Below are positions 36,569 to 44,048 of a stretch of DNA of 64,000 bases, one piece after another. Source of the DNA: a bacterium (lineage in GTDB: Bacteria; Auribacterota; UBA6266); NCBI GenBank assembly GCA_023228325.1, contig JALOBK010000001.1, positions 682,001 to 746,000 of the forward strand. The letters are read 5' to 3'. A program made the translations under genes and the position numbers. The notes beneath the pieces were generated by a model. That model was not told the origin of the DNA. It was given only the letters and a program-made list of their open reading frames with translations, and did not search any database. Position 1 is the first letter of the stretch. The number at the start of each line of letters is the position of its first letter.

Positions 36569-37566
36569 TGCGCACCCCCTTGATCCTTAAGATTCATAAG
36601 AGGCAAAATACTTTTTTGGCTTGGGTCAACAATATATTTATTGCCCGCTTTGGATAAAACTTCATTCATTGTTTCCAGATACATCCTTTTTCTTGTTACA
36701 TCTTTTGCGTTTTTATACTCCTCATAAACAGAAATAAATTTAGCCGCATCGCCCTTTGCCCTGTTTACTCTGTTTAGCTGATATCCTTCAGCTTCGCTTA
36801 TTGTCTGTTCAGCTTCACCCCGGGCTTTGGGAATAATTTTATTGTAAGCTTCCCATGCCTGGTTAATAAGTTTTTCTTTTTCCTGTTTTGCTTCGTTTAC
36901 TTCGTTAAAAGACGGTTTTACAGGATCTGGAGGGTTAACGTTCTGCAGTTTTACGGTAACTATCTGTATACCGCTGTCATATGAATCAAGAATTTTCTGA
37001 AGTTTCTCCTGCACTTCCATGTTTATTTCAACCCTGCGGGTCGTAAGAACTTCATTTACTGTGTGGTCACCGACAACCTGTCTCATAACAGCTTCTGAAA
37101 TGTTCCGTATCGTCCTTTTATAATTTCTGATATTAAATAAGAGTTTTACCGGATCTTTAACCTTAAACTGGGTTATCCATTCCACAACAAGCACATTCAA
37201 ATCGCCTGTCAGCATAAGTGATTCATCAAGGTAATTTTTAGGAGAGTACTGTGTTACAACGCCGGCTTTTGCGGTCCGATAACCAAATTCCTCTTTGAAG
37301 ATATATTTTACTTTTACATTTGTCACATTTTCTATCAGAGGAATTTTGATATGAAGACCGGGTGTTGTCGTCCTTATATATTTGCCGAAGCGCTGAATTA
37401 TACCTACTTCATCGGGGCCGGTTGAATATATTCCCGATGCCATAATACCTACCGCCGCAACAATTATTACAATGAAAAATATCCCTCCGCTGAAATGCAA
37501 GTCAGGCATTTTAATACCCATTTTCTTTAACAGCTCTTTGGGATTATCAATCTCATTTAAATCCAT
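36565..37566 (-). CDS. hflK: HflK-like SPFH/stomatin membrane protein
   Basis: 333 residues, ATG behind AGGGGGG. One membrane helix (about 27-48), SPFH domain (DEVGIIQRFGKYIRTTTPGLHIKIPLIENV), VGDHTVNEVLTTRRVEINMEVQEKLQKIL, and the hallmark VNPPDPV. Lacks the Gly-rich N-terminus of enterobacterial HflK. First gene of the hflKC pair. Confidence 0.92.
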   Translation of the reverse strand: MDLNEIDNPKELLKKMGIKMPDLHFSGGIFFIVIIVAAVGIMASGIYSTGPDEVGIIQRFGKYIRTTTPGLHIKIPLIENVTNVKVKYIFKEEFGYRTAKAGVVTQYSPKNYLDESLMLTGDLNVLVVEWITQFKVKDPVKLLFNIRNYKRTIRNISEAVMRQVVGDHTVNEVLTTRRVEINMEVQEKLQKILDSYDSGIQIVTVKLQNVNPPDPVKPSFNEVNEAKQEKEKLINQAWEAYNKIIPKARGEAEQTISEAEGYQLNRVNRAKGDAAKFISVYEEYKNAKDVTRKRMYLETMNEVLSKAGNKYIVDPSQKSILPLMNLKDQGGAQ

Positions 37567-37623
37567 TATACCCCCCTTGCTATTCGCAGTAGGCTACATC
37601 ATCTTCCGATTATATGTCAAGGT

Positions 37624-37652
37624 ATTATATATTACACAACTTGCTTGTACAA
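37624..37652 (-). promoter_or_regulatory. hflKC promoter
   Basis: Minus strand: TTGTAC (37652-37647), 17-base spacer, TATAAT (37629-37624), about 50 bases of leader before hflK. It ends 15 bases from the mosaic junction at 37667. Confidence 0.6.
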
Positions 37653-37666
37653 AGGCATACAACTGT

Positions 37667-37827
37667 CAACTAATTATTTACCTGACGGCTTACTACGGGA
37701 TAACAAGCGCGGTCTATCTCCGGCTTAAATATTTTTTTCCATCGATAGGCTGTTATGATATAATCCAGTTTCCGGCGATGGGGTTCGCCGTTAACCGCCT
37801 TAACAGGCTGATAACTCCTACAAAATA
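37667..37827 (+). pseudogene. Duplicated, internally deleted 3' end of the permease gene plus crcB leader
   Basis: 37667-37707 matches about 48287-48327 of the ArsB/NhaD-like permease gene, then jumps (about 200 bases deleted, at a short GATAA-type homology) to match 48533-48652 nearly base for base: the end of the permease frame, the embedded promoter and the fluoride riboswitch. One substitution and one extra T were seen in the second block. The match ends at AAAGGA where the crcB Shine-Dalgarno would continue. Confidence 0.85.
37774..37820 (+). ncRNA. Orphan fluoride riboswitch copy
   Basis: Identical over its length to the aptamer upstream of crcB (GGCGATGGGGTTCGCCGTTA ... CTGATAACTCCTA), with its own TATAAT at 37759-37764. 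No crcB or other fluoride gene follows; downstream lie glycosidase fragments in antisense and then, 480 bases on, the HTH-EIIA gene. Confidence 0.85.
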
Positions 37828-38149
37828 AAGGATACGGCTCAGGGCCGAAAGACCCGTCCCTTCCGACAAAAGTGTTCCATTTTTTCTCTTCCGAAATCGA
37901 TTTCCAGCCATTCATCATCCGTAAAGTCACTGCTCCACCTGGTTGACATATTATTATCGATTACATTCTGCGGCCCCAGTTCATTATTGTTTTCCTGGAC
38001 AGATGAAGCCTTTACGTTAATGGAAGCTTTCGCAGCGTTAACGGCAAATAAAAGAAAAAACGTTATCAGGGTTATAATGTTAATATTTTTCAGCCGATTT
38101 CCCATAATGCCATGATAGCAAACAAAACCATTTAAGTGAAATCCGAAAG
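37822..38149 (-). pseudogene. Rearranged fragment of the F5/8C-glycosidase gene
   Basis: Minus strand. 38149-37895 copies the promoter, signal peptide and first ~75 codons of the gene at 32439-35405, then joins at short homologies to a ~50-base piece from about its codon 300 (GRDGSFGPEPYP) and to the riboswitch segment. Upstream part shows scattered substitutions relative to the parent, inner parts are almost identical. The remaining frame (88 codons) cannot make the protein. Confidence 0.85.
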
Positions 38150-38215
38150 AATGAAATTGCCTTAGGTCTCCCGCATAAAATTTATCCCTGTATTATATAA
38201 AAACCCGGACGACTA

Positions 38216-38244
38216 TTGACTTTATGCTCTTTATGTCATATAAT
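38216..38244 (+). promoter_or_regulatory. Promoter of the EIIA/Ehr operon
   Basis: TTGACT (38216-38221), 17-base spacer, TATAAT (38239-38244): the strongest-looking protein-gene promoter in the window. Predicted start about 38251. Confidence 0.82.
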
Positions 38245-38251
38245 AGCACAG

Positions 38252-38272
38252 TTGTGACAATAATTGTCACAA
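38252..38272 (+). promoter_or_regulatory. Palindromic operator at the transcription start
   Basis: Perfect 9-bp arms TTGTGACAA and TTGTCACAA around TAA. It covers +1 to about +21, a repressor position. The TTGTGA half-site resembles Rex or CRP half-sites, but the spacing is 3 bases longer than either. Confidence 0.75.
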
Positions 38273-38300
38273 CAAGTCTTCTTAGGGAGGTAGTACGCAA

Positions 38301-38975
38301 GTGCAACTGACTGTTAGAGATGTATCAAAATTGATGAATGTTTCCGAGCGTTCGGTTTACCGCTGGATTAAACAGAAATCCATCCCGGTATACCGCGTGC
38401 TTGACCAGTTCAGGTTTAACCGGGCAGAGCTTTTAGAATGGGCTTTAAGCAAAAAAATTCCCGTTAATCCCGATTTCTTCCAATCCGGCAAAGAGAAAGA
38501 TTTAGTTCTTCCGAGCCTTTCCGAAGTCATTAAAACGGGGGGCATCTATTACAGAGTTTCCGGCGATACAAAAGAATCTGTTTTCAAGAACATAGTGGAG
38601 CTGCTGCGCCTGCCCGGTGAATTCGACCAGGATCTGTTGATACGCCTTTTATGCGCCCGGGAAGAAATAGCTTCAACCGGTGTCGGAGACGGCATAGCAA
38701 TTCCTCACGTGCGAAACCCTATAGTATTAAATGTGCCTTTCTCCATGGTTTCTTTATGCTTTCTGGAAAACCCGATAGATTTCGGCGCTTTAGATAAAAA
38801 TCCGGTTAACTGTATCTTTATGGTCATCAGCCAGACCGTAAGGATACACCTGCATCTGTTATCCCGCATTGCTTTCTGCCTGCACGACGCTAAATTTAAA
38901 AAGGCCCTTCTAAGCCAGTGTTCCCGCGAAGAAATCGAACATCAACTGAGAAGAATGGAAGAAAACCTCAAATAA
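38301..38975 (+). CDS. HTH + PTS EIIA(Fru/Ntr)-like regulatory protein
   Basis: 224 residues from GTG 38301 with AGGGAGG upstream. Residues 1-55 are an excisionase/MerR-type helix-turn-helix (TVRDVSKLMNVSERSVYRWIKQKSIPVYRV, FRFNRAELLEWA). Residues about 75-220 are a type-2 EIIA domain with the phosphorylatable His in GDGIAIPHVRNP (H136), and FGALDKNPVNCIFMVIS. No EI, HPr, EIIB or EIIC is nearby. First gene of the operon and adjacent to the palindrome, so it is the natural candidate for its regulator, controlled by phosphorylation. That is inference. Confidence 0.85.
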   Translation: MQLTVRDVSKLMNVSERSVYRWIKQKSIPVYRVLDQFRFNRAELLEWALSKKIPVNPDFFQSGKEKDLVLPSLSEVIKTGGIYYRVSGDTKESVFKNIVELLRLPGEFDQDLLIRLLCAREEIASTGVGDGIAIPHVRNPIVLNVPFSMVSLCFLENPIDFGALDKNPVNCIFMVISQTVRIHLHLLSRIAFCLHDAKFKKALLSQCSREEIEHQLRRMEENLK

Positions 38976-38996
38976 TCCGGCGGCGGAAAAAAACAT

Positions 38997-40985
38997 ATGT
39001 TTGAATTCATATTATCAGTCCTTATCATGTTTACCAGCGGTGTCATTGCCTGCATATTCGGCCGTCATCCGCGAAAATCCTCCTTTATCGGCGCAGGAGG
39101 AGCGGTTATCGGCAGCATAACAGGATTAACCGCGGCTATCCGGACAATCTTCAATGATGTCACAATATATAAAAAAGGTATATGCGCATTTAATATCGGG
39201 GCGCTCTCAACAGGCATTGATCAGCTATCCGCTTTTTTTCTCGCGCCTCTTTTTGTCCTGGTCGCCGCTTCATCTATTTACGCTGTCCAGTACCTGAAAC
39301 CATTTTACGCAAAAAAAAACATCGGCTTATTTTGGCTGTTTTTCAACCTGCTGGCATCAAGCATTGCAACTCTTGTTATTACAAGAAACGGCGTCTTCTT
39401 CCTTGTTGCGTGGGAGATAATGTCGGTTTCATCATATTTTCTGGTTACATTCGAGGATGAACACAAAAGCGTCCGACAGGCGGGCATAATTTATCTTATA
39501 TCAAGCCATATCGGCGTTATGTTCCTGTTCTTCCTGTTTGTCATGATGGGCAACGCCTGCGGTTCGATGGAATTCGCGGATTTCAGCTCCGGGCTTTCAA
39601 ACCTCCTGCCTGTATCGTCCATAATTTTCACACTGGCAGTCATCGGGTTCGGGGTAAAAGCGGGTTTTGTTCCGTTTCATTTCTGGCTGCCACAGGCCCA
39701 TCCCGCCGCCCCAAGTCCGGTTTCGGCTTTAATGTCGGCTGTAATGATAAAAACCGGGATTTACGGGTTGCTGCGCATCCTGATGTTTATCGGCCCGCCC
39801 CGGCTGTGGTGGGGCATAGCTTTGCTGGGAATCGGGCTTATATCCGGAATTCTCGGAGTTTTATTTGCTCTTGCCCAGCATGATGTCAAACGGTTGCTCG
39901 CTTATCACAGTGTCGAAAATATAGGTATCATCGCTATCGGCATAGGATTGGGGCTTATCGGATTGAATAAAGAACTGCCGATTCTGGCTTTATTCGGTTT
40001 TGCCGGAAGCCTGTTGCATATTATTAATCATGCTTTATTTAAAGGGCTCCTGTTTCTCGGCGCCGGAGCGGTTGTACAGCAAACAGGCACAAGAAACATA
40101 GAGCTTCTCGGCGGCGTTTTTAAAAAGATGCCCGTGACAGGGATAACTTTCCTCATCGGCGCCGCGGCAATATCCGGACTGCCTCCTTTGAACGGGTTTG
40201 CCAGCGAGTTTTTAATCTATTTCGGAAGTTTCAGTTGTATAACAGATTCCTCTTTGACGCCGGCAATATCTTCCCTGCTGGCTATTACCGGACTTGCTCT
40301 TATCGGAGCCCTGGCTGTTGCATGTTTCACTAAAGTTTTCAGCATAGTATTCCTCGGCCACGCACGCTCTGCTGCTGCGGAAAAAGCATCCGAACCCGGA
40401 AAAATGATGCAGTCAAGCATGGTTTTTCTCGCTGTTTTGTGTATTTTGATAGGCATAAGCATGCCGTTGATAATTCCCGGTTTTCGGGGACTCCTGGCCG
40501 AAGTCAGCGGGCTGGCTTCTTCTGAAATAAACCTGTTTTTAGGCCAGGCGAAAACAACTTTTGTTTTTATAAATAAGATTTATCTTGTTCTTGCGGTTGT
40601 TTTTGTTTTCCTCCTTTTATTGCGAAAAAAAATGCTGGCAAAAAAACCTGTCCGGACAGCTCCGACATGGGATTGCGGATACAATCAACCGTCCCCCAAA
40701 ATGCAGTATACGGGCTCATCTTTCGCCCAGCCTATAACGGATTTTTTCAATTTTATCCTGCGCGCTGATAAAAAAGCTGAACTTCCTTCGGACACATTTC
40801 CGAAGAAAATCTCCATGCACACGGAATCCAATGACATTTTTATGCGGTATATATACGAACCGTTATCTGCCAAAATTTATTCTCTGATAATGAAACTGCG
40901 CTGGATTCAGCACGGGAGGCTGCAGGTTTACATCCTTTACATTGTTGTCACTCTTTTGATTTTAATCATATGGAAGTTGGGATGA
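38997..40985 (+). CDS. hyfB: HyfB/HycC-like antiporter-type membrane subunit
   Basis: 662 residues, about 16 membrane helices. NuoL/M/Mrp-type core: WEIMSVSSYFLV, GVKAGFVPFHFWLPQAHPAAPSPVSALMSAVMIKTGIYGLLR, LAQHDVKRLLAYHSVENIGII, and HALFKGLLFLGAGAV. These carry the Lys/His/Glu residues used for ion translocation in complex I and group 4 hydrogenases. The C-terminus holds the TWDCGYNQPSPKMQYTGSSF block shared by HyfB/HycC. First membrane subunit of the Ehr-like complex. Confidence 0.93.
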   Translation: MFEFILSVLIMFTSGVIACIFGRHPRKSSFIGAGGAVIGSITGLTAAIRTIFNDVTIYKKGICAFNIGALSTGIDQLSAFFLAPLFVLVAASSIYAVQYLKPFYAKKNIGLFWLFFNLLASSIATLVITRNGVFFLVAWEIMSVSSYFLVTFEDEHKSVRQAGIIYLISSHIGVMFLFFLFVMMGNACGSMEFADFSSGLSNLLPVSSIIFTLAVIGFGVKAGFVPFHFWLPQAHPAAPSPVSALMSAVMIKTGIYGLLRILMFIGPPRLWWGIALLGIGLISGILGVLFALAQHDVKRLLAYHSVENIGIIAIGIGLGLIGLNKELPILALFGFAGSLLHIINHALFKGLLFLGAGAVVQQTGTRNIELLGGVFKKMPVTGITFLIGAAAISGLPPLNGFASEFLIYFGSFSCITDSSLTPAISSLLAITGLALIGALAVACFTKVFSIVFLGHARSAAAEKASEPGKMMQSSMVFLAVLCILIGISMPLIIPGFRGLLAEVSGLASSEINLFLGQAKTTFVFINKIYLVLAVVFVFLLLLRKKMLAKKPVRTAPTWDCGYNQPSPKMQYTGSSFAQPITDFFNFILRADKKAELPSDTFPKKISMHTESNDIFMRYIYEPLSAKIYSLIMKLRWIQHGRLQVYILYIVVTLLILIIWKLG

Positions 40986-40991
40986 TTTAAT

Positions 40992-41888
40992 ATGAAATTT
41001 GCGCTGCTAAACATAATATTGGCGTTAATTGCGGCTCCGTTATTATCGGGTATTATTAACCGCGTTAAAGCTATGTTTGCGGGCCGAAAAGGACAGCCGC
41101 TTTTTCAATTGTATTACGACCTGCATAAACTCCTGAAAAAAAGCGCGGTGTTCAGTCCGGCCACAACTTTCTTTTTCTGGGCCGGGCCTTTAACAGGATT
41201 TGCCGTTTTAGCAGGAGCATTGCTTATTGTCCCCCAGGCGCAGGGAAAAGCTTTCATACAGTTTCCGGGAGACATTATTCTTTTTATTTATTTATTTGGG
41301 CTGATGAGGTTTTTTACAGTTGTCTCAGCCATGGATACAGGTTCAAGTTTTGAGGGAATGGGAGCTTCGAGAGAAATCCAGTTTGCGGTATTTGCCGAAC
41401 CCGCGTTATTTCTCGGGTTAGTGACGTTAGCCAGAAAAACGGCAAATTTATCTCTGTCCGGAATATATTCCTCGTTTTCCTGGCATGACAGCACTGTGCT
41501 TATACTTGTTTCCGCCGCGTTTTTTATTATATTTCTCGCGGAAAATTCCCGGCTGCCGGTAGATGACCCGAATACACATCTGGAATTGACGATGATTCAT
41601 GAAGTCATGGTCCTCGACCACAGCGGCCCGGATCTGGCCGTCATATTTTATTCGGCCTCTTTAAAACTCTGGATATTGGGTTCCCTGGTCATCGGAGCTA
41701 TTATGCCAATATACACCGGGAAGATTATTTTTGATGAACTTATTTTTTTATCGGGCATGGCTGTTTTAAGTATTGTAGTCGGTATTGTAGAGTCCTGCAT
41801 GGCGCGGTTAAAACTATTAAAGGTCCCCCAATTTTTGATAGTGGGGTTTGCTCTGGCGATAATAGCTTTGATTCTTCAGATAATGTAA
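40992..41888 (+). CDS. hyfC: HyfC/HycD-like (NuoH family) membrane subunit
   Basis: 298 residues, about 8 membrane helices. NuoH-type loops are present: GRKGQPLFQLYYDLHKLLKK near the N-terminus, GASREIQFAVFAEP, and ENSRLPVDDPNTHLELTMIH. This subunit links the peripheral redox arm to the ion pumps. Six bases after hyfB. Confidence 0.93.
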   Translation: MKFALLNIILALIAAPLLSGIINRVKAMFAGRKGQPLFQLYYDLHKLLKKSAVFSPATTFFFWAGPLTGFAVLAGALLIVPQAQGKAFIQFPGDIILFIYLFGLMRFFTVVSAMDTGSSFEGMGASREIQFAVFAEPALFLGLVTLARKTANLSLSGIYSSFSWHDSTVLILVSAAFFIIFLAENSRLPVDDPNTHLELTMIHEVMVLDHSGPDLAVIFYSASLKLWILGSLVIGAIMPIYTGKIIFDELIFLSGMAVLSIVVGIVESCMARLKLLKVPQFLIVGFALAIIALILQIM

Positions 41889-41904
41889 ATGTAAAGGTGC
41901 GGTT

Positions 41905-42576
41905 ATGGTAATAAATATATTAATAACGTTTCTTCTTATTACAAACATAGGGGTTGTCGCGTCCGGCAGGTTAACATACTGCATAAGGGTCGTGGCCGTT
42001 CAGGGCATTGTTATAGGTATTTTGCCCTGTCTGATTTACGGCAAGCTTGCGTTACTGCCTATTGTCATCGCAGCATTTACCATAGCAGTTAAAGGAATTA
42101 TTTTCCCCCTGCTTTTAGGCTGGTCGCTGAAAACAGCGCAGGTAGAACGCGAAGTCGAGCCGCTGGTGAGTTATCCTTTTTCCATTATCATATCCGTACT
42201 GATATTTGCCCTGTCTTTCTGGTTAAGTTTCCATTTATCCTTGCCGGAATCTTTTTGTGTATCGCTGCTTGTCCCCGTGGCTTTCTCCACAATCATGACA
42301 GGCTTGTTTGTAATCGTAAGCAGAGTCAAAGCGTTGACACAGGTGCTGGGTTACCTGGTAATGGAAAACGGCATCTATGCTTTCGGAGCGGCATTGCTCC
42401 GCGAACAGCCTCTTCTGGTCGAACTGGGTGTTTTGCTGGATATGTTTGTGGCAGTTTTTGTGATGGGAATAGCTATTTTCCATATCAGCCGGGAATTCGA
42501 CCACATCGATACTCACATCCTTGACAATCTTTCCGACAGGATTCCCGCCGATATCCGGACGACGGAGGAAACATGA
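41905..42576 (+). CDS. hyfE: HyfE-like membrane subunit
   Basis: 223 residues, about 7 membrane helices; NuoK-like region with TVMENGIY-type motif (GYLVMENGIYAFG) and a terminal amphipathic segment. HyfE corresponds to a fused NuoK-like small subunit of hydrogenase-4-type complexes. Overlaps hyfF by 4 bases. Confidence 0.88.
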   Translation: MVINILITFLLITNIGVVASGRLTYCIRVVAVQGIVIGILPCLIYGKLALLPIVIAAFTIAVKGIIFPLLLGWSLKTAQVEREVEPLVSYPFSIIISVLIFALSFWLSFHLSLPESFCVSLLVPVAFSTIMTGLFVIVSRVKALTQVLGYLVMENGIYAFGAALLREQPLLVELGVLLDMFVAVFVMGIAIFHISREFDHIDTHILDNLSDRIPADIRTTEET

Positions 42577-44048
42577 TATTCCTGTTGGTCCTTATCCCTT
42601 TTATCTCGGGTATCACAGCTTTTCTTCTGCGCGACAATACGGCGCGCAGAGGATTGATTGTCGCTACCGCCGCCGCGCATTCAGGATTAACCGCGGCAAT
42701 CTGTTTTATGAATGTTAAAACATCTTCCAACTGGCTGTTTTTAGACGAGCTCGGGGCGTTGTTTTTGTGCATCACAAGCATTCTTTTTCTTGCCGCGGCG
42801 GTTTACTCAATAGCTTTTTTCCGGGAAGGGTCGCATTCAGAAGAAGATGAAAAACAAACGGCGCTGATTTCATTCAACACCAAGGAAGCTGTTTTCAGCG
42901 GATGTTTACTCCTGTTTTTAGGTTCTATGACACTGGTAATTATAAGCCGCCATTTCGGACTCCTGTGGGTGGCAATGGAAGCTACGACTTTAGCAAGCGC
43001 GCCCCTGATTTATTTTCACAGAAACGAGCGCTCTCTTGAAGCCACATGGAAATACCTGTTGATTTGTTCCGTCGGAATCGCGTTGGCTCTTTTAGGCAAC
43101 CTTTTTCTCGGCGTAGCTGTCTCTCTTTCAGGCAAAGGGGATTTAGGTCTTATTATTTCCCAGCTCGACCTGTCCGGCTCGGAAACAAGTATACCGTGGT
43201 TGAAAGCCGCGTTTCTTTTCATATTTGTCGGCTACGGGACAAAAATGGGCCTGGCGCCATTTCATACATGGCTGCCTGACGCTCACAGCGAAGCTCCGTC
43301 GCTTGTATCCGCTTTGCTCTCGGGAGCTCTCCTCAACTGCGCGTTTCTCGGCATATTGCGCGCGCATCAGGTTTGCGCCGCATCCGGAATAGGTTCATTC
43401 AGCAAAGATATACTCGTCTTATTCGGACTTTTATCTATGGCAGCCGCAGCGATATTTATTTTCGGGCAGCATGATTACAAAAGACTGCTCGCATATTCCA
43501 GCATAGAACATATGGGGATTATGGCTTTAGGCATAGGATTAGGGCAGACTGCGGCGTTCGGCGCGCTGTTCCATGTTTTTAACCACTCAATAGTAAAAGG
43601 CTTTTTATTCTTCACAGCAGGCAATATATTTTCCGTTTACCATACCAAAGAAATAAAAAGCGTCAAAGGGATGCTCCAAATCATACCTGTTTCAGGAATT
43701 TTATGGATGCTTGGGATATTGGCAATAACGGGAACTCCTCCGTTCGGAGTGTTTGTCAGCGAGTTTATTATCTTCAGAAGCGCTATGGAACAAGGGCGCG
43801 ATATTACCGCTGTTATTTACCTGATTTTACTGGCAGCTGTCTTTATAGGAATGTTCCTGATTGTTCCTGAAATGGTTCAGGGAAAGAGCCCTGAGAGCAT
43901 AAAACATCCCGGGAAAAAAGAAACCATATTCAGGGTCCTTCCGGGCCTGATCTTATGCGGATTCGCATTATGGCTGGGATTCTGTATTCCCGATTGGCTG
44001 CAAAACATATTACAACGGGCATTAATAATAGTGGAAAATTTAAAATGA
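42573..44048 (+). CDS. hyfF: HyfF-like antiporter-type membrane subunit
   Basis: 491 residues, about 14 helices. GTKMGLAPFHTWLPDAHSEAPSLVSALLSGALLNCAFLGILR, FGQHDYKRLLAYSSIEHMGIMALG and HSIVKGFLFFTAGN mark the NuoN/HyfF family. It provides a second ion-translocating module. ATGA overlaps on both sides. Confidence 0.93.
   Translation: MIFLLVLIPFISGITAFLLRDNTARRGLIVATAAAHSGLTAAICFMNVKTSSNWLFLDELGALFLCITSILFLAAAVYSIAFFREGSHSEEDEKQTALISFNTKEAVFSGCLLLFLGSMTLVIISRHFGLLWVAMEATTLASAPLIYFHRNERSLEATWKYLLICSVGIALALLGNLFLGVAVSLSGKGDLGLIISQLDLSGSETSIPWLKAAFLFIFVGYGTKMGLAPFHTWLPDAHSEAPSLVSALLSGALLNCAFLGILRAHQVCAASGIGSFSKDILVLFGLLSMAAAAIFIFGQHDYKRLLAYSSIEHMGIMALGIGLGQTAAFGALFHVFNHSIVKGFLFFTAGNIFSVYHTKEIKSVKGMLQIIPVSGILWMLGILAITGTPPFGVFVSEFIIFRSAMEQGRDITAVIYLILLAAVFIGMFLIVPEMVQGKSPESIKHPGKKETIFRVLPGLILCGFALWLGFCIPDWLQNILQRALIIVENLK

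Noticed and set aside
37670..38105. Open frames (87 and 88 codons) as real genes
   Set aside because: They are scrambled copies of the F5/8C-glycosidase gene and permease end.
38252..38272. CRP or Rex binding site
   Set aside because: Half-sites resemble both, but the centre is three bases too long for the Rex or CRP spacing; kept only as an unnamed operator.
43955..44044. 30-residue N-terminal extension of the HyfG-like subunit
   Set aside because: It lies wholly inside hyfF in another frame; ATG 44045 gives the usual ATGA overlap.
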